64,000 nt of DNA from contig OZ021732.1 of the NCBI GenBank assembly GCA_963978545.1, forward strand, positions 34,860,123-34,924,122, given 5' to 3'. Below the pieces are notes generated by a model. The model was not told the origin of the DNA. It did no database searches and was given only the letters and a program-made list of their open reading frames with translations. This document shows, piece after piece, positions 11,700 through 23,300 of this stretch; position 1 is the first letter of the stretch; each line of letters opens with the position of its first letter. Position numbers and translations under genes: made by a program. This DNA is from Linyphia triangularis (Eukaryota; Arthropoda; Arachnida; Araneae; Linyphiidae).

Positions 11700-13090
11700 C
11701 TGATAGAGGAGCCCCAAAAAGGTATATCGGACACGTGTCGCAAAATTCTAATGCAAATGCAGAAGAAATAGTAAAAAGCATAATGACTTTAACGGAAAAT
11801 AATAATGTTGATCTCCAGAACCTAATGATCATCGAATGTGACGGAACAACTGTTAATATGGGGTGAAAGAGAAGAGTAATACGTTTGTTTGAAACACAAC
11901 TTGGATCACCTCTACATTGGAGCATTTGCTTGCTACATACCAATGAGCTCCCACCAAGGCATCTCATTCAGAAAGTCGACGGCCACACAAAAAGGTTTGG
12001 TTGGTTGTATTCAGATTATCTGGCTCCGTCAGCAACACGAGGGCTATAATGCGCCGAAACATTCGTCATTAGACAAGCCAACATACATTTACAAACACCT
12101 ATACGTAACAAGGGACTCGAACACGCAACCTCGCGGTCTAGAACCACACAAAAAGGCCTCATTCCTACCCTGGACTTATTTGTTCTCGTTTGACAGAGTG
12201 TGAAACAACGCAGTCGTCAAATTTGACAAAATTTATACTACCCTCCCGCATTTGGATGCAAACGATATCGATAATCTAAGCAGTGATCAGAAATTCTTAC
12301 ATAGCATCTGCTTTGCCTTAAAAGATGGTAATTCCCCTCCCAATTCGGCGAAGAAAAATTCCTGTAAAATCAGTCATGTAAGCTGGCTAATAACGGCAAA
12401 CCGCCTGTCACTGTTATACATCGGTAGCGAAAATACAGCCGATACGCTTCATATAATCGTAAAGTTTGTAATGCTGGTTTATGCTTCAATGTGGGTCAAG
12501 ATAAAAAAAAAAAGTAATAATAATAAATAAAACCACAATTCCCGGATAAGGCTCGACATATCTGGAAGATGATTGCTCTCTCAAGGACAGTTGCTTGACC
12601 ATGTCTAATTTACAAATAAAGTAATTTCAAACAATGCATACTTTGCCAACCTGGAAAATATATTAGTAGCAATGCTAACAGATACTCGAATCCATATCCA
12701 GGAGTAGCAGTAAGTCGAATCTTGAACATCAAACATAAGAAATCCGAAGATATAAGCTTTTACAAACCTCCCAAACTCAACTTTTTAATGCCGTTGATTA
12801 CATTGATCTAATCGAATCGACTGGTCAAAGTTCATTATAACAGTACCACCTCTTACAATGTATATAAAAGATGAAGAGTTGAAAGATATTTGGAAGGAAT
12901 ACGTTCCTATAATACCATTTGAGAAGTTTCCCTGTGACACACATGCAGTCGAGAGATGTGTTAAAACTCATATCTGAAGCTTCAATGAAAGTTTGTGGTG
13001 ATGCTGCAAAAGACGGTTACATACGAGCTAATATTCAAGCAAGAAGAAAACTTCCAACGTTTGATAATAAAAGGACTGTACTATTCTGAA
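11700..13090 (+). pseudogene. Decayed multicopy transposase-type gene (unit A copy)
   Basis: Plus-strand translation in several frames gives an ordered series of blocks: IIECDGTTVNMG, RRVIRLFETQLGSPLHWSI, CLLHTNELPPRHLI, DGHTKK; then LSSDQKFLHSICFALKDG, KISHVSWLITANRLSLLYI; then IIPFEKFPCDTHAVERCVK. I recognise this order from a multicopy family of uncharacterised arthropod proteins that I believe is DNA-transposon derived (hAT-like). It is broken by a TGA after VNMG, a SINE at 11996, further stops, and an extra A near 12965 that shifts the C-terminal frame. Left boundary about 11055, right about 13640. Confidence 0.6.
11996..12143 (-). mobile_element. SINE family 1, 5'-truncated, private to unit A
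   Basis: 148 bp on the minus strand with the family 1 tail and body and part of the tRNA-like head. The 13-bp target duplication CCACACAAAAAGG flanks it (11983-11995, 12144-12156). It interrupts the transposase relic. Unit B has the unfilled site near 33390. Confidence 0.8.
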
Positions 13091-13219
13091 GACTAAACTG
13101 TATATGCCATAAGACAACTTTACTTTATAATATTCTCGATTCTATATTTTTAAAAATTAATAAGTATTATACTAGTAAATATACTTTTTATTTTAATTAC
13201 ACCTATTTTTTTTTGCGAT

Positions 13220-13620
13220 TTTTGAAATGCCAATAGGAGTAGCTAGATATTGAGCAACATTGACAACATTTTTATCTAGTTTCTAACTGACCCATTCTAA
13301 TTACGCTGCTTTTCGTCGTTATTTTTACACTTTCAATACTAGAAGGGCGAGACTAGATATTGAGTAAAATAGATTTCATTTTTTGTGCTTCATAACTAAC
13401 ATATTAGGCAGCCCTTCCGTGCTATGCCAATGCCGGTTTTTAAAAATATTTTCAGTAATTGCTAAACAAATGGCTTAAAAGCGCATTTTTGTCTTTTTTT
13501 AACCTTTTCAATGCCAAAGTGGCACGGGTAGATATTGAACAAAATTGACGAAATTTTGTGTGTATTCTAACTGATCCATTTGGCAACTTTTATGCACTAT
13601 ACCAATATCAATTGAAAAAA
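13220..13620. repeat. Three degenerate AGATATTGA subrepeats
   Basis: Blocks with TAGATATTGAxxAAxATxGA followed by a TTCxTAACTxAxxCATT segment start near 13240, 13349 and 13527. Unit B has them near 34495, 34605 and 34782. Likely subterminal repeats of the transposon that carries the relic gene. Confidence 0.45.
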
Positions 13621-13639
13621 AAAATGGGAGGGGGGCAGT

Positions 13640-14110
13640 TTTATCCCATACTTACGTGTAGTTATTTGTATTATAGAAACATTTTAAGCATATGCAAGTT
13701 AAACCTGCAAATGATAAAAACACGAACCTAGTACATTTAAACGTTCTAATATTTAACTTCTGCTGTAAAATTTACATCGCACTACTAAAACAATTCATTC
13801 TAAACTTTAAGAATGTTATTCATTTTATTGATATAAAAATCTGGCGGGTTTTTTTTTCGAACAAAATTAATAGCTTATTAATCATATATCTAATTACACA
13901 TTTAAATTCTGCGTGGAGGGAAGAGAACAACAATTTTTGTGGTTAAAAATATTCTATCCTACTATATAAATCAGTTGAAAAGTTTTCGAAATGATTTAAG
14001 AAAAATATTTTTTAATTGAATTTAAGCTGTAATTTTTAACGAATTAAAACAACTTTTTTTTTATTAGATTGTCATTAAAAACACAAAAACATTGAAAGAC
14101 ATTCATTTTA
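13640..14110. other. 3' flank of gene A
   Basis: AT-rich, same as 34900-35370 in unit B. The open frame 13692-13946 is interrupted in unit B. Nothing recognised. Confidence 0.4.
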
Positions 14111-14114
14111 TGCA

Positions 14115-14120
14115 TTTATT
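14115..14120 (-). terminator. Poly(A) signal of gene A
   Basis: AATAAA on the minus strand, 26 nt beyond the stop codon of gene A. It is conserved in unit B at 35375-35380. Confidence 0.6.
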
Positions 14121-14146
14121 AGCTTGTGATTATTAGCATATGATTA

Positions 14147-14367
14147 TTAGGAAAGAGGATACACTCTTTTCACTCTTCGGACGTCAATTTCTGTTAACGA
14201 AAACCTGATTCCAACTATACTTTTATCGATACCCTCTTCAAGTACATCGTAAGCTGACACGTTATATCCAGGAAGTTTCATTGGAAAATGCATAATGGAA
14301 TAGTAGTCATAAGGTTCCAAATTCACCAAGTTGTCAGAAGAGTACTTTATGTACTGCGACTTTAAAC
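14147..14367 (-). CDS. Gene A exon 8: Met-turn and C-terminus
   Basis: 221 nt, entered in phase 1, ending in TAA at 14149-14147. It contains NLEPYDYYSIMHF, the Met-turn, with Phe in place of the usual Tyr zinc ligand. It ends in SLTEIDVRRVKRVYPLS, which aligns with the family's terminal LSxxDIxxINxLYxC but lacks the final Cys. NVS is a possible glycosylation site. Acceptor is TTTTAG. Confidence 0.85.
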
Positions 14368-17300
14368 CTAAAAGTCATAATTTGATTAAATTAATGTTTG
14401 TTCAAAATTATTAAGCAATTTATAGAATAACATCTATATCAAACAAGTGTTGACAAAATACTATACGCAATTGTTTTTTAGCTAACAAAAATTAAGATAG
14501 GAACGTTAGAAAAATTTGAAGAGCAAATAATAGAAATTATAAAAGTAAATCAAAAAGTAAAATGAATCAAAGCCATGATTTACAGTCGTTGTTTCTTAAA
14601 AATTAACAAGTAGATCAATGCAATGCTAGTGATGTAAAAGATTTTGTCATTTCCATGGGTAATTTTTAATTTATATTTGTAGCTATTATTGTTACATTTT
14701 GGGTGGAGACCAATTATAAAGATGACTGTTGCATTCAAATCAAGAAGACTGCCATAATTATTATTATATGTTTAAATTTACCATGTATTATATTTAATTT
14801 TACCAAAGAAAATTTTGTAAATGTATTTAAAAATGCTCCTGCATAACTTTTCTACCTTACCTTGATTGAGATTTTCAGGTATTAACTTGATGTATTCATC
14901 CCTATCAATTCTATCATGCTCGTGTCCGATTCCTAAGGTGTGCTGTAACTCGTGCGAGAATTTACCACTATCCAATGCTTGAGGCAAAGAAATTACCTGA
15001 GGTCCACCAACATTGCCAAAATTTGTAAAATACCTGTAAATAATTTTAATATTAATTTCAAGTTTATTTTATCTAAAATTACTAACAAAGTGTTACGAAT
15101 TTCTGTATATTTGTAAATATTTCGTAGCATTAATTATGTAAAAAGAAAATTTATGTACACTACTCACAAGGCAGTGCAAAAGTTCTTTGTCTTCGCTTTC
15201 CTGCAATGTGTCTCTTAATGCTTGAAAACGAGTTTTACAGAGATAATGATGGGGAGCTAGTTTTACAAAGAGAAGGCCATTTAACATTATGGTTAATGGC
15301 AATTTCGCCAAATTGGTGAGATAGAGTCAAGTTGGCGACTAATTTTGGTCGCCAAATTTGGCAAGAAATCGCCAAATGTCGCCAAACTTGACGACATTTT
15401 CGGTCCCCATGTACCTGTATAGAACTTTTCGACTACGATCTGGGAAGTTCTCCAAATTACTATCTCTAGAAGATTCACGAAGGTTTGAATTAAATATATA
15501 TTTGGCCAGGCCGTGAGTTGAGTGGAGTGGAGTCTTCTAGTTAGTTGTCTCTCAGTGAGCATTCAGAGTAGTTCTAAAAGCGAACTGTATTGCATTGTCT
15601 TTTGCGGCGATTTTAGCAGTTGTGTTTTTTAACTACTGTTGTGCTCTATTGTTGAAAAAAAGAGCTGTATTGAGTCTTTTAGAACGAGAAGTTCTGGAGT
15701 TATATCGTAAAAAATTTCTGCAAGTTTTGATCTGATTTGGCCCATCAGTCTAAGAATAAGTCTAGGAATAAGTCTTTTGAACCCATCTATGACACAATAT
15801 TAGAAAATAATATATAATTTAGTCAAATGTATTGACTTCAGATTAAAAAAAAGTATTAGTTTCACATTTTAAAATAAAAAAAAAAGATAATATATTTAAT
15901 TTCCAAAAAAAAAAATTAGTGATTGCTTCTCATACAATTATTATACATTTATAAATTATATTAAACTATTTCGTTTGGGAAGATACACTTATTTATTTTT
16001 ATCAAATTCTAAAAACTTCAATACAAGCTACTATTTGTATGGCTTGAGTCGATTTAAATTACTTCATATATCTTAAGTAATAAAACTTTCTCACCATATA
16101 TTGTAAACAAAGATTAAATATGAGCAAAAATACGTTCATGAATAATTTGAATATCGTAATATAACTGGAGGAACAATTGGTTATAAGACTCTAATTTGTT
16201 TTAGTTTTAGTTTTAAGTGCATCCTTTTAACACAGCATTTATATATATTCGGTGATATTTCAACATCCGAGCATCAGAATCGAAGAAAAAAAATCTCGAG
16301 GTTTCTGAATCAAATGAAAAGTTAAAAAAATAAGTTTTTTATGTATGCTTTTTCAAAATGTTTTTATCAATTAAAAACAAATACTTAAACAACAGTTAAA
16401 TCTAAATAATACGTCATAATTATATATTTTCTTTTTCAAACTACTAGGTGAAATAAAAAGTAATAGAATAAGTTGATTATTTCTCCATTTATGTCCCCCC
16501 CCCCCCATAAAAAGTTTCTAAAGTGAAAAAATAAGAGCTTAGAAGTAAAAAAAAAAAGCGCTCTGAAAAAAAAAAAAAAAAAAAAAAAAAGGAATGAACA
16601 AAAAGTTAAGAGTATTGTATGGATTCTGAGAGGACTAACAAACCAAATAATTTCTTTCTTTTATTTTTTTTGAAAATATATATTTAACAGTTGCTAAAAT
16701 ATTTTATTGATAGTATTATGACAACGCGTTAGTTAAATTGTTTAAGTAGTTAATAAAATGTTTAGGTAGTTGCTTCTTAAAGTAAAAACCTAATTTTAAT
16801 TATTACTTTTCCTCTTACTTAAATGAATATTAATGCATTTTAACAAAATAATAAATATTGCTTAACACATTTCTACTAATTGAAACTATGCTATGTTGCA
16901 TTTTTTAAATTTTTATTCTATGTAAATATTTTCTTTCTACTAACCCACTTCCACCAAATATAAATACATAATCAACATCTTCATCTTTGTAAGGCTGAAA
17001 GACAACATTTTTTCCAAGCAATTGGTTATTATGCTGTAGTACATTAAATATATGGTGTGCCTGATCATCACCTGTAAATAAAAATCGTGCAAAAAAACTA
17101 TTTAAAAGTGTTGACTCAAATTAATTTCAAATATAATTTTTTTTTACTTCAAATGCTACTATAGAAACGTTGCTACATCTATTTTTAATTTTCTTGACGT
17201 AATACATTTTTTTAGGTACTACATTTGTTTAAATTGTTTTTAAAGTAATTTTCAATTTAAAATATATATATATATATATATGTATCACAATTTTCAGGGC

Positions 17301-20300
17301 TAATAAATAACCTTTTATTAAACATGTAGTAATGATCAAGACCATGAGCAAATGACAATGAGTTTCATACATTAAATTTTGGCTTTAATTTTTTCATAAG
17401 TATTAATAAGATTAAAATATTTATTTACTAAATTGATGGTATTTTGACTTTATGAAAAAGACAAAACATCAACGATTTAAAAAAATAAATAAATTAAGGA
17501 CAGAATATTTCCTTTTTAATTAAAGAAAAATATATGTAACGTTCTAGGAAACCCAACGAACATTCATAGAAAAATATAGTAATAAGTTTTCTAAATATTT
17601 CTTTTTTTTAATTGTGTTTTTTCCCACTATTAATTCTCAAAATCCTTTAAATTCTCAATAAAATATATTTTTTTAGTGTTTTTTCTTGGTATGCTATTGA
17701 TATATAATTTCTAGATATACTACCATTATAGCATCTAGGTCAACAAGCAGTATACAATTCTGAGTTCTGGCTTTGTCAGTCATTACAGTAAACTCAGTCC
17801 CATTTTAACTTATAGTTATTTAAAAGATAATTCATTTTTAGGTAAAATGTAGCCCATCAAAAACATCTCTGTAAAAAAGGCGCCTAGTTCTTCATATAAT
17901 AACTATGGCTGTGAAAAGTATTGAGATCTAAAGTAAGTAGAGTTTAACGTAGTTGTAAATTACGAGCAATGAAAATTAGTACAATTTTCTCCTCAAAGTG
18001 AAAATTCCCCTTACACACGCCTAAATACCCAGCTACAAGAATGCTTGTAACACTTGACCATTATGCATCCTGGATCACTTGTTGGCTGTGTTGCAGCTAC
18101 CGCGCGTAATAGCCAAGTCGCACAAGCATTTTTGTAGCTGGATATTTAAGCGTATGTAAGGGGAATTTTGACTTTGACAAGAACATTTTACTAATTTTCA
18201 TTGCTTGTAATTTAAAACAACATTAAACTTGACTTTACTTTAGATATTAATACTTTCACGCCCATAGTTATTATATGAAGAACTTGGCTCCTTTTTGCAG
18301 AGATGTTTTTGATGGGATTTCACTTATTTTTTTACGGTACTAATTTTAAATTTATTATTATTTATACAGCGATACCTAGTATTAAAATGTTTAGTATTCA
18401 TAATTTTAAAACTTGCCAGAAAAACGTACCGGGGATAAAAGGACTAAGTATAACCTTTTTTGGTTACTTACTTATTATACAGTTTCTTACATGAATTTCA
18501 TGTTGGAGGCTAACTGCGAGAGCTCTATATGATTAGTCGACTGCTTTATCCTTTTAATTAAGTTAATTATTTGGAATTAGGAAAGATAAAAAAAAAAAAA
18601 AAAAAAAAAAAACATTTTCTTCACTATGTCCAACTAGCGGAAAAGTACCCAAGATTTTTCTAAGAAAGTTTCAATTTACTTAACACCACAGCCCATGACG
18701 TATTTATGCATTCAAGGTGAATGATGAGAATATAAAATTATTTTAAATTGTTTATTAAGATATGCAAAAAAAAGTTGGCAAAGGAAAAAAATTAACATTT
18801 GGCGATCATTTCGTAGGCGATAATATCGCCAGTGGTCGATTTTATAATGCCAAGTACCCATTTTTACTTTCAATTACCCGTATGTATACATAGGGTAATG
18901 AAAGTATAGCATTCGGTCAAAAATGATTTTATTAAAAATAATTTTTTTTGCATTTATCCACGTTTTGGAACATCTTGATTTCAAAAATATGATTAAGAAA
19001 AAATGTCCGTCTGTGTGTATGTGGTCAGCATAACTCCCGAAAAAACTGACCTACGATATTCCAATTAGGTATGCGGGTTGCTGGTGGACGTGGGACCATC
19101 AAAATCGTGCATGCGCATAAGGTAGCTGCCATTGAAAAAATCCCATTTTTCAATGATAGCTAAAAAACGGCTCTAACGACTTTGATAAAAATGGATGTGC
19201 TAATGCCACTGAAGGTGTTCTAAACATCCCCACCTCCAAAATTGAAGTAAAAATGCTTTAGTGACGCATAAAGTGGACAAACAAATGCCTTCAATACAGA
19301 GTTCTCTTTCCTCGAGCATATCTCATCAACGATCGTTTTTCTTCTCTCCTCAATTTCATTTATATTAAAAGATAATATAATGATTATCGAAAAGTATATC
19401 GCCAAAATCTCCAATTTAAAGAAGTTTTTTTTTTTTTTCTTCTTTCTTTCTAAGGTCCATACAAGAATTACCTAAAAAAATATCGCCATACTGACTATTT
19501 TTTCTAAATGAATGAGGAAAATATAATAACAGTAAATGACACAAATACACTTCGTATTATAGTGTAATTGAAAGTTGTACTATGTTTCACTCCCCTAGTT
19601 TACTATGTCTTGATTTTAGAGGCTTTGCGGCGAGTGATGAGTTTCTCCTCTATTTATATATGCTAGTAGCTACTAGTGTTCTAAGTTTTATAATTTTAGA
19701 TCCAATAGAAATATATTAGAATTTATATTTAATTTTTTCGAACAATGCCTCCTTTAAGGGATTCTGAGAGGAAAATATCCCCATATCGCTCTTTCTTTGT
19801 ATACATATTAACCTTACAAGCATACCAAATTTCATAGTTCTAGCTCTACTAGAAGTACCTTAGTAATTTGATGATCAGTGAGTTAGTTTGTTTGGTGGAT
19901 CTCAAAATATGTCGTTTTCTGCCGCTTTCTTATTTAATAATGTCAACAACCAATATAATTGGAGACTTGAAAATTAGGGGTCTTACTAAAGTGGTTAACA
20001 GCTGCTCGTAAAAAATGTCAGCTCTCAAGCATACTGTAATACGCAGATATGAGAGGTGAAAATATTGCTGAGTGGAATCCGATAAAAGATGCCTGGCAGT
20101 GAACTTGGCGGGTGCACTCTCTTGCCCCTAGATGCTTGTAACTAAACTCAATACACTTGAATAACGGAATTTTTTTCTTATTAGCAGTAACAGCTACGAA
20201 GATCCAATTCAAAATCATGTATACTACAACTCCCTTATCTAATTTGCCTTGGTTTATGTTGAAGTACATATTTCTGTACAAACTATATCAACATAATTCT

Positions 20301-23300
20301 TAACCTTTGAAGATGATAACTTGATAATGAACTGCAAAATTAAATACTTTATCATATGCTTAAGTAAAGACAGAATTTTCAACTGACTTTAGATATTGAA
20401 ACCAATTTTTTTCTTCAAATAATACTTAAAATTAGAACAAGCTTAGGCTAAGTGTTACAAAATGAATTGAATTTAAGAATCATGATTGACAATGCATTAA
20501 AATATACTACATTACATTCAAGTAGATTAAAAAATAAGTTTACTTACTAAATGTTTTAGACACATAATAAGGGACAGTTCCATTATTCCATGTTTTAAAT
20601 TCTATCTTTAAATGTGCATTAAGATCATTAATCTTATCAGGCTACAAAAATATAAAATAAATTATTTAAGTAAATACAATATATATATATATATATATTT
20701 TTTTTCATATTGTATCAATAGAGCCTAGCCCCTGGCCAAAATTTTTAATTTAGAAATTCGTCGATTGTTACAACAGCAATTTTTGCGAAATGTACTCTCA
20801 AAATGAAATAACACAATGCATAATAGGGTGGGTTGAAAAACATGAATTTTGAAAATCGAAAAAGTAATATTGCGGAAAAGTTGTCTCTTGACATTTATAG
20901 CAAGTATGCAAAATCTTACCAAAATAAAAAAAATATCTTTCAATGCCACAACGGACATGAAGTCTCGAAAAAAGAGTTAAATTCGATAATTAATTAGCTA
21001 ATCTTAAAGATTTAAAAAATTTTGAAAGTGGAAACGTCATGGTGCGAAAAAGGTTGGTCTAAGATATTGCAATAAGTACACAAAATTTCAGTTCAATAAA
21101 GTAACAGCTTCCATTGCTACAAGGGCTGTAAAAATGCGAAAAATATAAAAAAAAAAGAAAAAAAAAAATGCGTCATATTTATCCAGACATTACTTGGATC
21201 TTTTCTCTTTGATGCAATTCAATTGTTTAGCTACATTCAAGTTATTACAATTTAAATATCTAAACTAATGTGCAATGTACATAGTGCTAAAATTTAACAG
21301 ATCTGTTGTCTTCGGTTTTGGTTTTTCTATTTTTCATAATTTTGATGTCTGACATGAGCCTGTTCATCGATAACCATGCATAGCAGTAGATTTTCTGGAT
21401 GAGTAAATTATGTGCATTCCTTTGATTGTGCATTCATTATCAAGTATCTTGGAAAAAGTATGCCATACCAAACATGAATGCAGTCGTTTTTGTATGATAA
21501 CTTGATTTTGATGCAAAACCAAATGCACTCATACACTTTTAATATGAATTCGCTCAAAAATGCCTTGATGTTGGTGTTTGGATATAAAAGTGGAGAACTT
21601 AATTAGCCGTGGTTAGGCATATTGAATGTGACAATCTTCCGTTTTTACTTTTTGACAAATGTACACAAAAAACACCAGTGCTAGTCACTTGGCACATTTC
21701 TATTTAATATTTTTTTTAATCAAAACTACGATCCTTTACACTACAGTCATAAATGGAAGTTCACATACTATTTTCTTGAATTGTTAAATTAGTAGTTACA
21801 GTTTTCCAGACCTTGGCAAATATGGTCAGAATATGTGTATGGTCGCTTTGTAGGCCCAAGTCCTCGAGCATATTTCAATGCAGTTTGGCACATGAACCAT
21901 TGCATACGACTTTCCATTTATTCTTCTAACAATAGTATAACTATTCTTTTGCCATCAGTGATAAAAGTATTTCCACCACATCCAACAGCTGTTAGTTTCT
22001 TGGTGATTATATTATTCTGTGAAGTCAGTAATAGTGTTTTTGTTTCTAACTACCGAACCAGACTCAGGAATGACATGTTGAAGATATTATAATTCAAGTT
22101 GTTAGACTAATGACGCATGTTTCTCAGTAATTATTCTCTGGTATAATTCCTTACTTTCCTTTTTTGAGTCAAAATTATAGCCTTGCAGTCATCAAAGTAT
22201 ATACCCTGCAACTCAGCAGTTTTGGCGTGAAATTTAATTCTCTTTTTCTGCCTCTCTCTCTCTTCTCAGTTTGTTTTTGTCTATCACTTTACATGAACCT
22301 TCTTATGTTATTATGCTCAAGTCTTCTAGCATAGGTAATGCTATAGCAGCTGCAGCTCTGTTAGGCACTCCAAATCTATCAGGTGTGATTGCTAATGTTG
22401 GTATACTGAATCACCATTTGTGAAGTATCCTCTTTTGAAGTTGAATGAATAAGTCTTCTGAAATATGTTATTATTTTTAGTATCATTAGTTTCCATCGAA
22501 CGGGTCTGTAGAGGTGGTTGATGCACGGGGGCCAAATGTGTTTTTTACGGATGATGTCGGACATGTAGTTTTATTTGGCTCTCTAGTCATTTTTGATTTT
22601 TGTCTTTTTGTTGCCAAAGCATCTATGAATCCAATCACCATCGCGCGAACAGAGCATTTATTCTCAACTGATTACTATATGCATCACAGAGTAGATGGGG
22701 TACAATTTAAAATACCGTAATAAATAAATTATTGTTAAGATATTGATATTTTAATAATTAATGAGTGAGCAAAATATATTATCGTATTTTATGGCATTGA
22801 TCGAATGCACTGAACAGAATATTGATAGTCACATAATAATTTATAATTTTTCAGGCATTTGAGGAGCCCCAAAATTCGGGGACCTATACCGGGTCTTGTA
22901 TGCCTCACAGGAATAAAGACCTTGTGGGAAAATACTTCTTCTAGGTTAGTAAGAAAAGTCTGTTTATTTGCAGGTACCTGCCGTGGTTTCTCGCACTACA
23001 GGCTGAGAATTCACTCCTGATCGAAAATATGCTCTTTTTATCAATATTTCTAGTAAATTCGCAGCTCTTGTGGCAACAGTAGCTATTGCTTTATCGAACT
23101 GAAATTTTTTGTACTTATTACAGTACCTTAGAGCAACCTTTTTTGAATTATAACGTTTCCATTTTCACAAATTTTTAAATCCTTAAAATAAAACTTTTTT
23201 TGAATGTTTACGTTCGTTGTGGCACCGGAAGATATTTTTTGATTTTGGTATGGTTTTGCACACTTATTATTGTTGTCAAAAGACCACTTTTCCGTACTAT

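Noticed and set aside
11537..11967. Minus-strand frames at 11537-11967 and 32962-33144
   Set aside because: Antisense to the plus-strand transposase relic, where the ordered family blocks are found.
15093..15562. Two overlapping minus-strand frames as genes
   Set aside because: Both are inside the LTR at 15091-15796 and absent from unit B.
21835..22092. 85-codon plus-strand frame
   Set aside because: Antisense to the transposase-type fragment; the minus strand carries the recognisable blocks.
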